From: Mycobacterium pseudokansasii
GTDB lineage: Bacteria; Actinomycetota; Actinomycetes; Mycobacteriales; Mycobacteriaceae
Reading direction: 5' to 3'
Length of the DNA: 64,000 bases
NCBI RefSeq assembly: GCF_900566075.1
Contig: NZ_UPHU01000001.1
Location: forward strand, 3,658,325 to 3,722,324
Shown in pieces: positions 1-9,471 of this stretch. Below the pieces are notes generated by a model. It made no database searches. It worked only from the letters and a program-made list of their open reading frames with translations, and had not been told where the DNA came from. The position numbers and the translations under genes are program-made. How positions within the stretch are numbered: position 1 is the stretch's first letter; each line of letters starts with the position of its first letter.

Positions 1-286
1 CCGCAGCGCCGAACGCCAGCTGCATTCCGATGAACGCCACCAGCAGCAGCACCATGATGGACAGGTCGAAGCGCACCGCGCCGATGGTGAGTTGCGGGAT
101 CAGCCGGCGCAGCAGCTTCACCGGTGGATCCGTGATCGACATGATGATCTCGAGGATCACCACCGTCAGCCCGGTCGGGCGCCAGTCGCGGCTGAACGAG
201 CGGATGAACTCGACGACGACCCGCGCGATCAGCAGCAGCCAGAAGATGAACAGCGCAAACCCAAGGATCTGAAAAAACAGCACCAA
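1..286 (-). CDS. YggT-family membrane protein (Rv2146c-like), 3' end cut by window
   Basis: Small integral membrane protein of the YggT family, which in actinobacteria sits between sepF and wag31 and is thought to belong to the division/polar-growth membrane machinery; its exact role is unknown. The reading frame starts with TTG at 286-284 (M-V-L-F-F-Q) and shows two hydrophobic segments, about residues 2-24 and 75-95, around a central SITDPPVK loop, the usual YggT hairpin. Ninety-five codons are visible and the frame runs off the window; the family length is about 96, so only the last residue and stop are missing. It lies 178 bp downstream of sepF on the same strand. The TTG start was chosen because it reproduces the usual N-terminus; a GTG immediately follows. 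It was recognised by translating the minus strand directly. Confidence 0.85.
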   Translation of the reverse strand, partial: MVLFFQILGFALFIFWLLLIARVVVEFIRSFSRDWRPTGLTVVILEIIMSITDPPVKLLRRLIPQLTIGAVRFDLSIMVLLLVAFIGMQLAFGAA

Positions 287-464
287 CGAGAGCCCGACCT
301 TACCGACGAGGATGTGAATGTGCCGTCCGTGAGGCCGGCAAGCGCAAGCCTACCGACTCGGCCGACGGACACACATGTGGTGCGATCGCCGGCGGCCGGG
401 CCGGGCCGCAACCAGCCCGGCGGGCTCAGCTGCCACCCACCGGGCTGCGCATCGCCAGATGCGG

Positions 465-1142
465 CTATTGGTAAGCGTAGAAACCGGTTTCGGCGATCCG
501 GCGACGCTCCTCCGGGGTCACGTCGACGTCCGCGGGTGACAACAGGAACACCTTCGTGGCGACTTTGTCGAACGAGCCGCGCAACGCGAAGGCCAAACCC
601 GCCGCGAAGTCGACGAGCCGTTTGGCGTCGGCGTTGTCCATCGACACCAGGTCCATGATGACGGGCGTGCCGTCGCGGAACCGCTCACCGATAGTGCGCG
701 CCTCGCCGTAGTCCTTGGGCCGCAGCGTGGTGATCTTGGACAGTGGGTGGCCGTCTTCGAACATCATCGCCATCCGGCGCGGGTCCATCGCCAGCGCGCC
801 GCGAGTGGAGTTGCGCAGCCATGAGCCGAAGCGCGGCCGTGCCATGTCGGGACGGTCGAACTCACGGGGCGGGAATCGCGGTTCGTCGGGGTACCCGCCG
901 CGATAGCTGCTGGGCGGCGGATAGTCGGCCGGCTCGCCGCGCAAGTCGCCACGCGGGTCGCGACGGGGGTCGCGGGGGTCGCGGGGATCCTCGTAGTCGC
1001 GTCCTTCATAACGGCCGTAATCGTCTTCGAATCGGGGCCGCGAATAACCGCGTGAGGGCGCGCGGTCGTCGTAATACTCGTCGTCGTATTCCTCCATCGG
1101 AGCCATACCGAAGTAGGCCTTGACCTTGTGCAGTGTGCTCAT
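465..1142 (-). CDS. sepF: SepF, FtsZ-ring membrane anchor
   Basis: SepF binds the FtsZ C-terminal tail, and in mycobacteria, which lack FtsA, it is an essential link between the Z ring and the membrane. The 225-residue product has the expected layout: a short amphipathic N-terminus ([12 protein letters not shown]), a long acidic and arginine-rich low-complexity linker rich in Y, D, R and P with DPRDPRR-type repeats (about 17-105), and a C-terminal SepF fold (about 135-225) containing [10 protein letters not shown] and a region rich in [21 protein letters not shown] residues. It lies downstream of yggS on the same strand with 65 bp between. The ATG at 1142 is preceded by AGAAGGGG. Function is inferred from the family and from its place next to ftsZ and yggT. 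Confidence 0.95.
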   Translation of the reverse strand: MSTLHKVKAYFGMAPMEEYDDEYYDDRAPSRGYSRPRFEDDYGRYEGRDYEDPRDPRDPRRDPRGDLRGEPADYPPPSSYRGGYPDEPRFPPREFDRPDMARPRFGSWLRNSTRGALAMDPRRMAMMFEDGHPLSKITTLRPKDYGEARTIGERFRDGTPVIMDLVSMDNADAKRLVDFAAGLAFALRGSFDKVATKVFLLSPADVDVTPEERRRIAETGFYAYQ

Positions 1143-1207
1143 CGCTTGACCCCTTCTAGCCCTGGGTTACCTGTTGTCTGTGATGAAGGTGTGACTACAG
1201 TGACTAT

Positions 1208-1993
1208 TCACGGTGACCGTAACCGCCGCGGACCCAATAGCGCGGTACCGACACGCACACACGTCGAACCATGTTTGACGGCAGTTTCGAAATCAGCTGA
1301 CATGCCGGCGGACAGCCCGACCGCCCCGGGGAACGACTCGCGCACCCTGTTGTGCTCGGATTGCAGCCGGTCAAACGCCTCGTCCGGATCCCAGTCCAGG
1401 GGTGGGATGCCCATCAAACCGACCAGTTCCAGGCCCGGTGCCTCATCCACTTGCGCGCAGATCCGATCCACCGCTCCGGGCGCGGTGATGTCCACACCGC
1501 CGCGTGACACGTCGCCGTCGAGGCTCACCTGGACGTAAACCCGCAACGGATGGTCGCGACGGCGCTCGGCCAGCGCCGCGGTGACGGCGCGATCCAGCGC
1601 CGTCACCAACCGCGGGCTGTCGACCGAATGAGCCGTGTGCGCCCACCGCGCCAGCGAACGCACTTTGTTGCGCTGGATTCGTCCCACCATGTGCCAGCCG
1701 ATGCTGCCATGCCCGGCCCTTGGCGGTGCCGCCAACAGCCGAGCCACTTCGACCGCCTTGGCCGCAGCTTCCTGTTCGCGAGATTCACCAACGGCGCGGC
1801 AACCCAATCGGCACAAAATCACAACATCGGTTGCTGGAAAGAATTTGGTAATTGGCAGAAGTTCAATTTCGCCGACATTACGACCGGCCGCCTCGGCCGC
1901 GGCCGCGAGCCGGGACCGCACCGCGGCCAACGCGTGCGTCAATTCCGATTGACGGTCTGCCTGCTCCGAAAGGTCCACCACCATCGCGGTCAT
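1208..1993 (-). CDS. YggS/PLPBP family pyridoxal-phosphate homeostasis protein
   Basis: Member of the YggS/PROSC family: single-domain, fold-type III PLP-binding proteins that buffer pyridoxal phosphate and have no known catalytic activity. The 261-residue product contains the lysine segment LLPITKFFPATD near residue 45 that should carry PLP, HMVGRIQRNKVR, and a C-terminal GLSAGMSADFETAVKHGST stretch typical of the family. The start is set at ATG 1993 because it overlaps the yfiH stop (ATGA, 1990-1993), which implies translational coupling; an upstream in-frame start at 2122 would intrude far into yfiH. The gene sits in the usual ftsZ-yfiH-yggS-sepF order found in Gram-positive dcw clusters. 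Confidence 0.93.
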   Translation of the reverse strand: MTAMVVDLSEQADRQSELTHALAAVRSRLAAAAEAAGRNVGEIELLPITKFFPATDVVILCRLGCRAVGESREQEAAAKAVEVARLLAAPPRAGHGSIGWHMVGRIQRNKVRSLARWAHTAHSVDSPRLVTALDRAVTAALAERRRDHPLRVYVQVSLDGDVSRGGVDITAPGAVDRICAQVDEAPGLELVGLMGIPPLDWDPDEAFDRLQSEHNRVRESFPGAVGLSAGMSADFETAVKHGSTCVRVGTALLGPRRLRSP

Positions 1994-2787
1994 TCCATCC
2001 ACACCACCGACGCCAGCCGCCCGGTGGGGGCGCCGCGTCGATGGCTGAACAACGTCGGGTCGGCCACCGTGCACCGGGGGTCGACGTCGATCGACGTAAT
2101 GCCCAAACCTCTTAGCTGGCAAGCGATTCCGGCGCGAAGATCGAGTGCGGGCGTTCCGGCCGACGTGGTGGTGCGGCTGCCCGGCAACGCCGCCTCGACC
2201 TCGTCGGCCATGCCGGCGGGCACTTCGTAATTGCGGCCACTGGCCGCCGGGCCCAACAGCGCCGAAATGTCGCCGGCCCGGGCACCCAGGTCGAGCATCG
2301 CCTCCACCGCTCGGGCCACCACCCCGTGCTGTGCACCAACCCGGCCGGCATGAACCGCCGCGATGACACCGGCACGCGCATCGGCCAGCAACACCGGCAC
2401 GCAGTCGGCCGACAACACCGCCAGCGCCAGTCCGCGGGTGCCGGTCACCAATCCGTCGGTGCCCACCCTGCCGCCGACGGCGGCGCTCTGCGGCCCGTCG
2501 ACCATCGCGATCCGGTCACCGTGGACCTGATTCATCCACACCACCCGCTCGCCGGGCAGCCCGATGGCGGCGGCCAGCCGGGCCCGGTTGGCCGCCACCG
2601 CGGCCGGGTCGTCACCGACATGGTCGCCGAGGTTGAAGGTGTCGAACGGTGCCTTGGACACACCGCCCGCCCGGGTGGTGATCACCCGGCGGATGCGAAC
2701 GCTCACCTTCCCAGTATCCGAAACCCGTTGCCCGCCAGGTTGCACCAATGTCGCGCCGCAGCCGGTTTGTCGCGCACTGGCAAGCAA
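1990..2787 (-). CDS. YfiH/PgeF family (DUF152, multicopper polyphenol oxidoreductase-like) protein
   Basis: Homologue of YfiH/PgeF/LACC1 proteins, for which purine nucleoside phosphorylase/adenosine deaminase activity and a role in editing peptidoglycan precursors (removing L-Ser-containing UDP-MurNAc) have been reported in other organisms; which applies here is not known. The 265-residue protein has the three metal-site segments NQVHGD, LSADCVPV and VHAGR, the last being VHAGRVGAQ instead of the more usual HAGWRG. The start is taken at TTG 2787 (M-L-A-S-A-R), 10 bp after the ftsZ stop; the longer ATG/GTG-initiated frame reaching 2838 would overlap ftsZ by 41 bp. Its stop overlaps the yggS start by 4 bp. 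Confidence 0.9.
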   Translation of the reverse strand: MLASARQTGCGATLVQPGGQRVSDTGKVSVRIRRVITTRAGGVSKAPFDTFNLGDHVGDDPAAVAANRARLAAAIGLPGERVVWMNQVHGDRIAMVDGPQSAAVGGRVGTDGLVTGTRGLALAVLSADCVPVLLADARAGVIAAVHAGRVGAQHGVVARAVEAMLDLGARAGDISALLGPAASGRNYEVPAGMADEVEAALPGSRTTTSAGTPALDLRAGIACQLRGLGITSIDVDPRCTVADPTLFSHRRGAPTGRLASVVWME

Positions 2788-2797
2788 ATCGAGATCC

Positions 2798-3943
2798 TCA
2801 GCGGCGCATGAAGGGCGGCACATCGACGTCGTCGTCATCGCCGCCGATGCTCAGGGTCGCGCCGTTGGTGTGCAGTGGCACGCTGACGGCGTCGACCGGC
2901 TCGAACAGCGTGGAGGTGAGCTTGCCGGCCCGGGCCGACTCGATGCGGTGTGCGCCGCCCGTCTCGGCCACCCCGGGAGGCTTGCGGCTGGCACCGCCGG
3001 CCTCGAAGCCCGCTGCGATCACCGTTACCCGTACCTCGTCGCCGAGTGAGTCGTCGATGACGGTGCCGAAGATGATGTTGGCGTCGGGGTGAGCGGCGTC
3101 CTGCACCAGCGAGGCCGCCTCGTTGATTTCGAACAGGCCCAGGTCGCTGCCGCCCGCGATGGACATCAGCACGCCCTGCGCGCCCTCCATCGAGGCTTCC
3201 AGCAGCGGCGAGTTGATGGCAATCTCGGCGGCCTTCAGCGACCGGCCCTCACCGCGGGCCGAGCCGATGCCCATCAGCGCGGTGCCGGCGCCGGACATGA
3301 TTCCCTTGACGTCGGCGAAGTCGACGTTGATCAGACCCGGCGTGGTGATCAGGTCGGTGATCCCCTGCACGCCGTTGAGCAGCACCTCGTCGGCGCTGCG
3401 GAAGGCGTCCATCAGCGACACCGCGGCGTCGCCCATCTGCAGCAGCCGGTCGTTGGGGATGACGATCAGGGTGTCGCAGCTTTCCCGCAGTGCCGAGATG
3501 CCGTTTTCGGCCTGGTTGCTGCGCCGCTTGCCCTCGAAGGAGAACGGCCGGGTGACCACGCCGACGGTCAACGCCCCAAGTTTGCGGGCGATGCTGGCCA
3601 CGACGGGTGCCCCACCGGTTCCGGTGCCGCCGCCCTCACCGGCGGTGACGAAGACCATGTCGGCGCCGCGGAGCAGCTCCTCGATCTCGTCCTTGGCGTC
3701 CTCGGCGGCCTTACGTCCCACCTCCGGGTCGGCGCCGGCGCCCAGCCCACGGGTCGAGTCGCGGCCCACGTCGAGCTTGACGTCGGCATCGCTCATCAAC
3801 AACGCCTGCGCATCGGTGTTGATCGCGATGAACTCCACGCCCTTGAGTCCCTGCTCGATCATCCGGTTGACGGCGTTGACGCCGCCGCCGCCGATGCCCA
3901 CGACTTTGATGACGGCCAGGTAGTTATGCGGGGGGGTCATCAT
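2798..3943 (-). CDS. ftsZ: Cell division GTPase FtsZ
   Basis: Tubulin-like GTPase that forms the division ring. The 381-residue protein shows an N-terminal nucleotide-binding domain ([15 protein letters not shown]), the tubulin signature GGGTGTG at 104-110, a T7 catalytic loop with [15 protein letters not shown], and a C-terminal tail ending [10 protein letters not shown], the acidic peptide that mycobacterial FtsZ uses to contact FtsW and SepF. Two consecutive ATG codons (3943 and 3940) follow GGGAGGAAGACGA; either may start. The 200-bp gap to ftsQ carries a promoter candidate, so ftsZ is probably not transcribed only from the upstream mur genes. Confidence 0.98.
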   Translation of the reverse strand: MMTPPHNYLAVIKVVGIGGGGVNAVNRMIEQGLKGVEFIAINTDAQALLMSDADVKLDVGRDSTRGLGAGADPEVGRKAAEDAKDEIEELLRGADMVFVTAGEGGGTGTGGAPVVASIARKLGALTVGVVTRPFSFEGKRRSNQAENGISALRESCDTLIVIPNDRLLQMGDAAVSLMDAFRSADEVLLNGVQGITDLITTPGLINVDFADVKGIMSGAGTALMGIGSARGEGRSLKAAEIAINSPLLEASMEGAQGVLMSIAGGSDLGLFEINEAASLVQDAAHPDANIIFGTVIDDSLGDEVRVTVIAAGFEAGGASRKPPGVAETGGAHRIESARAGKLTSTLFEPVDAVSVPLHTNGATLSIGGDDDDVDVPPFMRR

Positions 3944-4004
3944 TCGTCTTCCTCCCTGAAGGGAAACTCGGTTCCTCCTGCGGTGTGTCTGCTTGCAAAA
4001 CTCT

Positions 4005-4036
4005 CAACCTCAACCATAGATTTAGAGTTATGTCAA
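4005..4036 (-). promoter_or_regulatory. Candidate ftsZ promoter
   Basis: On the minus strand a perfect TTGACA (4036-4031) lies about 90 bp upstream of the ftsZ ATG. Seventeen bases downstream is TTGAGA (a weak minus-10 match), and a TATGGT hexamer lies 12 bases downstream. The surrounding stretch is unusually AT-rich for this genome. This fits the known presence of dedicated ftsZ promoters in mycobacteria, but the exact minus-10 is ambiguous. Confidence 0.45.
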
Positions 4037-4143
4037 GTACCTCCGCGTAACCAGAACCGTATGGGTACGACGGGTGCTAACGGTGCAGGCGCGCCGACGC
4101 GTCACCCGCAAATTTTTTGTGGGCCGGCTCGCTGAGCCCCACG

Positions 4144-5106
4144 TCATTTCACGGTCGGCAGGTCCGGGCTGGACACGTCATAGGTCCGCCCGGGCTGAGT
4201 CAACAACGCCGCCAGCTTCTCGGCCTTCTCCTCGGCACGGTCGGTGGTCCCCCAGATCACCACTCGCCCGTCGGCCAGCGTGAGGGTGATCGAGGACACC
4301 GAGGGCGCCGCGATCCTGCCCACCTGGCCTGCGACTTCGGGACGCAGCGCGGTCAGCACCTGCAACGCTGCCAAGGTGGCGGGATCCGTCGGGCCCGGAT
4401 TGTCCACATCGATATACGGCAGTGCCGGTGGCGGCGGACCGGTCGCGAAATCCACGCCGTCGCGGTCGAACAGGTGCGGCCCGTCGGGGAAGTCCTTGAC
4501 CACCAACGGGACCCGCTCCACGATGGTGATCCGCAACGCCGACGGGTACTGCCGCTGTACCCGGGCGCTGGCCACGCGCCGGATCGCCGCCACCCGGTCG
4601 GCGACCTGACTGGTATTGATCTGCAGCAGCGGCGTACCTGGGCGCACCTGGGCGGCGTCGAGAACCTCCTCGCGGGTCACCGCGCCCACCCCGACGACGA
4701 CGATGTTGCGCGCCGACATCGCGGGCGTGAAATACAGGATCAGCGCCAGCCCCACCCCGACGACGAGTAACACCACGGTGGCCAGCAGCATCTTCAATCC
4801 CTGAACAACGCCGCGCGCAACGGGTTTGGGCTCTTTGACGACGTGCCCGCGGGCCCGTCGTTTGGCCTCGCGGCGGGCTTGCTCGATGGCGACGGCGCGA
4901 GCCTGGGCGGCACGGCGCTCGGCACGTTCGCGCCGGGCCCGGCGGCGCGGGCCCTCGAATTCGTCGTCGGCTGCCGACTGCTGCGCGCCCGGCGCCTCGG
5001 TGGTGAGTGGCTCGGTGACCGCTTCGGCACCGACGTCTGCCGAGACGCCGGCGACGACGTCGATCGGGCTGGCGTCGACCGGGCTGCCCTCGTCGGGTTG
5101 GGTCAC
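4144..5106 (-). CDS. ftsQ: Cell division protein FtsQ
   Basis: Bitopic divisome protein that links early and late division proteins and the septal synthase FtsW/PbpB. The 320-residue product has a cytoplasmic N-terminus of about 105 residues with a strongly basic R/A-rich stretch at 53-95, one membrane segment (about 106-126, [19 protein letters not shown]), a POTRA domain directly after it (about 130-200, [16 protein letters not shown]) and the FtsQ beta domain. The GTG start at 5106 overlaps the murC TGA by 4 bp, so it is probably translationally coupled. The long basic N-terminus is usual in mycobacteria. Confidence 0.95.
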   Translation of the reverse strand: MTQPDEGSPVDASPIDVVAGVSADVGAEAVTEPLTTEAPGAQQSAADDEFEGPRRRARRERAERRAAQARAVAIEQARREAKRRARGHVVKEPKPVARGVVQGLKMLLATVVLLVVGVGLALILYFTPAMSARNIVVVGVGAVTREEVLDAAQVRPGTPLLQINTSQVADRVAAIRRVASARVQRQYPSALRITIVERVPLVVKDFPDGPHLFDRDGVDFATGPPPPALPYIDVDNPGPTDPATLAALQVLTALRPEVAGQVGRIAAPSVSSITLTLADGRVVIWGTTDRAEEKAEKLAALLTQPGRTYDVSSPDLPTVK

Positions 5107-6569
5107 TGCAGAACTCCCGGCCGGCCGGGCGCACCGCGGTTGGCGTGTACCCGCAGGGTGGACACGATCTCCGGACCCAGCAGGGTGACGTCTCCGGCGC
5201 CCATGGTGACGATGACGTCACCGGGGCCCGCTGCGGCGGCAACCTCGCCGGCCACCGCCGAGAAATCCTGAAGGTAGCGCACCGGTACGCTCACATGCTC
5301 GGCGACGCTGGCTCCGCTGACGCCGGCGAGCGGTTGTTCGCGGGCGCCGTAGACGTCGAGCACGAACACCGCGTCGGCGGCACTGAGGGCGCGACCGAAC
5401 TCGACGGCGAAAGCCTTGGTGCGCGAGTACAAATGCGGCTGGAAGACGACCAGCAGCCGACCGGTGCCCCCGTGCTGGACGACCGAGCGCACGGCCGCCA
5501 GCGTGGCGCCGATCTCGGTCGGGTGGTGGGCATAATCGTCGAACACCCGTATCGATCCCACCGTGCCGACCAGCTCGAATCGACGGCGTACTCCCTCGAA
5601 TCCGGCCAGGCCCTCGAGCACCTCGTCGATCGCGGCGTCCACCTCGATCGCCGCCAGCAGTGCACCCAGCGCGTTGAGCGCCATGTGCCGTCCGGGCAGT
5701 GCGAGCCGCATCACCCGCGGGTGCCGTTCGCCGGCCAACCGGACATGCGCCACCGCTTCGGTGCCCCGCTGCTCCCAGGACAGCAGTGTCGCGGCCAACG
5801 GCGCGCCGGCGGTTTCGGCCGACCCGTAGCGCAGCACCCGGATTCCCAGCTCAGCGGAGCGCCGGGCCAGTGCGGCCGCGCCCGGGTCGTCGGTGCACAC
5901 CACCAGCGCGCCACCGGGCGCCAGGCGCTCCACGAACGCGTCGAACACCCCCACATAAGCCTCGGTGCTGCCGTAGAAGTCCAGGTGGTCGGACTCGATG
6001 TTGGTGACCACGGCGACGTTGGGCGTGTACTCCAGCAGCGAACCGTCGCTTTCGTCGGCTTCGGCGACAAAGCAGTCTCCGCTGCCGTGATGGGCGTTGG
6101 TGCCGGCCTCGCCCAGTTCGCCGCCCACCGCGAACGAGGGGTCGCGCCCGCAGTGCTGCAGCGCGACGATCAGCATTGACGTCGTGGTGGTCTTGCCGTG
6201 CGTTCCGGTGACCATCAGCGTGGTGCGACCGGCCATCAGCTTGGCCAGCACGACCGGTCGCAGCAATACCGGGATGCCGCGGCGCCGGGCTTCGACCAGT
6301 TCGGGATTGGTCTTGGGGATGGCGGCGCGAGTGGTGATGACGGCGGTGACGCCACCGGGCAGCAGGTCCAGCGACGCCGCGTCGTGCCCGATCCGGATCA
6401 GCGCGCCGCGCGCCCGCAACGCGTGCAGACCGCGTGACTCCTTGGCGTCCGAGCCCGACACCAGGCCGCCGCGGTCCAGCAGGATGCGGGCAATGCCCGA
6501 CATCCCAGCCCCGCCGATGCCGACCATGTGGACCCGCTGCAGTTCGGGCGGCAACTGCTTGGTGTTCAC
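5103..6569 (-). CDS. murC: UDP-N-acetylmuramate--L-alanine ligase MurC
   Basis: Cytoplasmic ATP-dependent ligase that adds the first stem-peptide residue to UDP-MurNAc (mycobacterial MurC can also use glycine). The 488-residue protein has the three Mur-ligase domains: an N-terminal Rossmann region with [13 protein letters not shown], the ATP P-loop GTHGKT at 122-127, and a C-terminal domain with [10 protein letters not shown] and [10 protein letters not shown]. The start is GTG at 6569, overlapping the murG TGA; the ftsQ start overlaps its own stop. This chain of 4-bp overlaps (murG-murC-ftsQ) indicates a single coupled message. Confidence 0.97.
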   Translation of the reverse strand: MNTKQLPPELQRVHMVGIGGAGMSGIARILLDRGGLVSGSDAKESRGLHALRARGALIRIGHDAASLDLLPGGVTAVITTRAAIPKTNPELVEARRRGIPVLLRPVVLAKLMAGRTTLMVTGTHGKTTTTSMLIVALQHCGRDPSFAVGGELGEAGTNAHHGSGDCFVAEADESDGSLLEYTPNVAVVTNIESDHLDFYGSTEAYVGVFDAFVERLAPGGALVVCTDDPGAAALARRSAELGIRVLRYGSAETAGAPLAATLLSWEQRGTEAVAHVRLAGERHPRVMRLALPGRHMALNALGALLAAIEVDAAIDEVLEGLAGFEGVRRRFELVGTVGSIRVFDDYAHHPTEIGATLAAVRSVVQHGGTGRLLVVFQPHLYSRTKAFAVEFGRALSAADAVFVLDVYGAREQPLAGVSGASVAEHVSVPVRYLQDFSAVAGEVAAAAGPGDVIVTMGAGDVTLLGPEIVSTLRVHANRGAPGRPGVLQ

Positions 6570-7765
6570 TTGGCTCTCCCGGAGGCGCTCCCGGAGCGAG
6601 CCCGCCGTGCGATGTCCAGCGCCGCCTGCGCCACCTGCCGGGCCGCATCACGGTGTCCCACCTGCGCGGCGGCGGCCGTCATCGCCGCCAGCCGGGGCGG
6701 ATCGGTAAGCAGCCCGGCGACTTCGCGAGCCACCAGGGCCGGGGTGAGGTCGGCGTCGGCGACCACCATGCCGCCGCCGGCGTTGACCACCGGCAGCGCA
6801 TTGAGCCGCTGCTCGCCGTTGCCGATCGGCAGCGGCACATAGATGGCGGGCAGCCCGACGGCGGACACCTCGGCGACCGTCATCGCCCCGGAGCGGCAGA
6901 TAACCAGGTCGGCGGCGGCGTAGGCCAGATCCATCCGGTCCAGATAGGGCACCGCGACATAGGGCGGGTCACCGGCGCCGGGCGTGCGCAGCTCCAAGAC
7001 GTTCTTGGGGCCGGGGGCATGCAAGACGGAAACACCCGCGGCGGCCAGGTCGGCCGCGGCCGCTGACACCGCCCGGTTGAGTGAGACCGCGCCCTGCGAA
7101 CCGCCGAACACCAGCAGCACCCGGGCGTCGTCGGCGAAGCCGAAATGCGCCCGGGCCTCGGCGCGCAGCGCCGCGCGGTCCAGGCCGGTGATGGCCTGCC
7201 GGACCGGAACCCCGACCACCTCGGCGCGGCGCAGCCCGCAATCCGGCACCGCCGACAGCACCCGGTCGGCGCTGCGGGCACCCACCCGGTTGGCCAACCC
7301 GGCCCTGGCGTTGGCCTCGTGGATCACCACCGGGACACGGCGGCCGCGCCCGCGCATGCCGGGGATACCCCGCGCGGCCAGATAGGCGGGCAGCGCGACA
7401 TACCCACCGAAACCGACCACGACGTCGGCGTCGACCGCGTCGAGCACCGCCCGGGTCTCCGCGACGGCACGCCACACCCGCGGCGGCAGCCGGGCCAGGT
7501 CACCACTGGGTTTGCGCGGCAACGGCACCGGAGTGATCAGCTCCAGGTGATAGCCGCGCGCGGGCACCAACGTCGTCTCCAGCCCGCGGGGGGTGCCCAA
7601 CGCGGTGATCCGGACATTCGGCTGCAGAGCGCTGAGTGCATCGGCGACGGCCATCGCGGGCTCCACATGGCCGGCGGTGCCGCCGCCGGCGAGCACGATC
7701 GACAGCGAAGGACCGTAGTCGGTCACCCTCTGCCCACCGGCCGGCTCCCTGACCGAGTCGTTCAC
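6566..7765 (-). CDS. murG: MurG, lipid II-forming GlcNAc transferase
   Basis: Peripheral membrane glycosyltransferase (GT28) that adds GlcNAc from UDP-GlcNAc to lipid I, giving lipid II. The 399-residue product has the first glycine loop GGGTAGH at 27-33, the second FGGSQGA loop in the middle and the acceptor/donor segment GNGEQRLNA with NAGGGMVV. An N-terminal extension of about 20 residues precedes the fold and matches mycobacterial MurG. The GTG start at 7765 overlaps the ftsW stop by 4 bp. Confidence 0.97.
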   Translation of the reverse strand: MNDSVREPAGGQRVTDYGPSLSIVLAGGGTAGHVEPAMAVADALSALQPNVRITALGTPRGLETTLVPARGYHLELITPVPLPRKPSGDLARLPPRVWRAVAETRAVLDAVDADVVVGFGGYVALPAYLAARGIPGMRGRGRRVPVVIHEANARAGLANRVGARSADRVLSAVPDCGLRRAEVVGVPVRQAITGLDRAALRAEARAHFGFADDARVLLVFGGSQGAVSLNRAVSAAAADLAAAGVSVLHAPGPKNVLELRTPGAGDPPYVAVPYLDRMDLAYAAADLVICRSGAMTVAEVSAVGLPAIYVPLPIGNGEQRLNALPVVNAGGGMVVADADLTPALVAREVAGLLTDPPRLAAMTAAAAQVGHRDAARQVAQAALDIARRARSGSASGRAK

Positions 7766-9465
7766 CCGTAACGCTGACCTTCCAATGCCCGAACCCGACC
7801 TGCCTGACGCTGGCCGGCGTAGCGCTGACCCGCTCTATGATGCTCCCCCGCAAGCGGGTGGTGCCCCCGCCCCGGCGCGCGCGCGGTACCCGCGGACCGG
7901 CGAACCGGCCGATCGGCACGGCGCGGCAACGCCGGCCGCGGTGGCTCGCCCGCCTTGCGAATCGCCTTGGGCGTCTTCCGGCCAGCCGGCTGTTTGGCCG
8001 GCTGCGGGTGCGCGCGCTTGCGGTCGCGAAACGCCTCGAGGCGGGTCGGCATGTAGGGCTTGGGTAGCGGTAGCCGCAGCAGTCGGTTCACTGTATCGTC
8101 GCGACCCGCGCGCAGCGCGGCCACCGCCTCGGGTTCATGCCGCGCCGCGTTGGCGATGACGCCGATCATCGACAAGGTGGTGGCCGTCGAGGTGCCACCG
8201 GCCGAGATCAGCGGCAGCTGCAGCCCGGTGACCGGCAGCAGCCCGATCACGTAACCGATGTTGATGAACGCCTGTCCCAGCACCCACAACGTGACGGTGG
8301 CGGTCAACAGCCGCAGAAACGGGTCGGCCGACCGGCGAGCGATCCGCATGCCGGTATAGGCGAACAGCCCGAACAGTCCCAGCAGCCCGAGCGCGCCGAT
8401 GAAGCCGAGCTCCTCCCCGATGATCGCGAAGATGAAGTCGTTGTGGGCGTTGGGCAGATAGTTCCACTTGGCCACACCCTGGCCCAGGCCGTCGCCGAAG
8501 ATTCCACCGTGAGCCAGCGCGAACTTGGCCTGCCGGGCCTGGTAGCCCGAGTCCATCGGGTCGTTGTCGGGATCGAGCCACGACCGCACCCGGTCGGATC
8601 GGTAACCCGCGGTCATCGCCAGGATCGCCGCAGAGATGACGACCGCTGCCAGTGAGCTGGCGAAAACGCGCAGCGGCAACCCCGCATACCACAGCAGCCC
8701 GAGCAGGATGATGCCCATCGACACCGTCTGTCCCAGGTCGGGCTGGGCCACGATCAAGGCCAGCGCCACGACCGCGGCCGGCACCAGCGGAATCAGCATT
8801 TCCCGCAGCGACGCGTGCTCCATCCGCCGGGCCGCCAGCAGATGCGCACCCCAGACCGCGAACGCCATCTTGGTCAGCTCCGACGGCTGCATCGAAAAGC
8901 CCGCCACCACGAACCAGCCGCGGGAACCGTTGGCTTCTTTGCCGATTCCCGGAATCAGCACCAGCACCAACAACACGATGGTGAACGCGAAGGCGGAGAA
9001 GGCGACGCGGCGAAGGAACTGCACCGACATGCGTAACCCGACGTAGCAGCCGGCGAGACCGACGATGGTCCACAAAACCTGCTTGCCGAAGATCACCCAT
9101 GCCGACCCGTCGTCGTCATAGGACCGCACGCCGGAGGCCGAGAGCACCATGATCAGGCCCAGCGTGGTGAGCAGCGCCGCGACGGCGATGATCAGGTGAA
9201 ACGAGGTCATGGGCCGGCCCAGCCAAACGCCGAACCGGGTGCGCGGGCCGGCATCCTCGGGCTTTGCCCGGGATTTGTCGCCGGACTTCTCGCCCGACTT
9301 CTCGCGGGACTTCTCGCCGGTCTGCGCGCCCGGCTGCTTGTCGGGCGAAGCCGCAGCGTCGACCTGCTCGTCAGCCTGGGCCGTCTCCTCCGGCTCGGCC
9401 GGCTCGGCATTGTCGGCATTGCCGGCGTTGCCCCGGCGCTTCAGCCGGGTGAATGCGCTGCGCAC
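7762..9465 (-). CDS. ftsW: FtsW, septal peptidoglycan polymerase (SEDS)
   Basis: SEDS-family glycosyltransferase that polymerises lipid II at the septum together with PbpB. The 567-residue protein has a hydrophilic, charged cytoplasmic N-terminus (1-85), about ten membrane helices (90-450) and a long basic C-terminal tail. Family landmarks include NGSRGWF, QPSEL, AQPDLGQ and [16 protein letters not shown]. It is about 40 residues longer than the M. tuberculosis protein as I recall it. Two places account for this: an EKSG-type repeat in the N-terminal tail (about 50-66) and a C-terminal tail insertion (about 530-545) encoded by an interspersed DNA repeat. Six base pairs separate it from murD. 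Confidence 0.96.
   Translation of the reverse strand: MRSAFTRLKRRGNAGNADNAEPAEPEETAQADEQVDAAASPDKQPGAQTGEKSREKSGEKSGDKSRAKPEDAGPRTRFGVWLGRPMTSFHLIIAVAALLTTLGLIMVLSASGVRSYDDDGSAWVIFGKQVLWTIVGLAGCYVGLRMSVQFLRRVAFSAFAFTIVLLVLVLIPGIGKEANGSRGWFVVAGFSMQPSELTKMAFAVWGAHLLAARRMEHASLREMLIPLVPAAVVALALIVAQPDLGQTVSMGIILLGLLWYAGLPLRVFASSLAAVVISAAILAMTAGYRSDRVRSWLDPDNDPMDSGYQARQAKFALAHGGIFGDGLGQGVAKWNYLPNAHNDFIFAIIGEELGFIGALGLLGLFGLFAYTGMRIARRSADPFLRLLTATVTLWVLGQAFINIGYVIGLLPVTGLQLPLISAGGTSTATTLSMIGVIANAARHEPEAVAALRAGRDDTVNRLLRLPLPKPYMPTRLEAFRDRKRAHPQPAKQPAGRKTPKAIRKAGEPPRPALPRRADRPVRRSAGTARAPGRGHHPLAGEHHRAGQRYAGQRQAGRVRALEGQRYG
7843..7871 (-). repeat. Interspersed palindromic repeat, copy A, inside ftsW
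   Basis: A 29-nt element whose plus-strand core CCCCGCAAGCGGG contains the small palindrome CCCGC-AA-GCGGG, flanked by CT on the left and a GGT/CCCCC segment on the right. It matches the element at 28663-28691 at 26 of 29 positions. It lies in frame in the ftsW tail (codons about 532-541) in the antisense orientation, coding for residues like GHHPLAGEH. Confidence 0.75.
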
Positions 9466-9471
9466 GCTCGG

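Noticed and set aside
1990..2838. Longer yfiH start overlapping ftsZ
   Set aside because: The extension lies inside the ftsZ 3' end and has no family similarity; TTG 2787 gives the conserved start.
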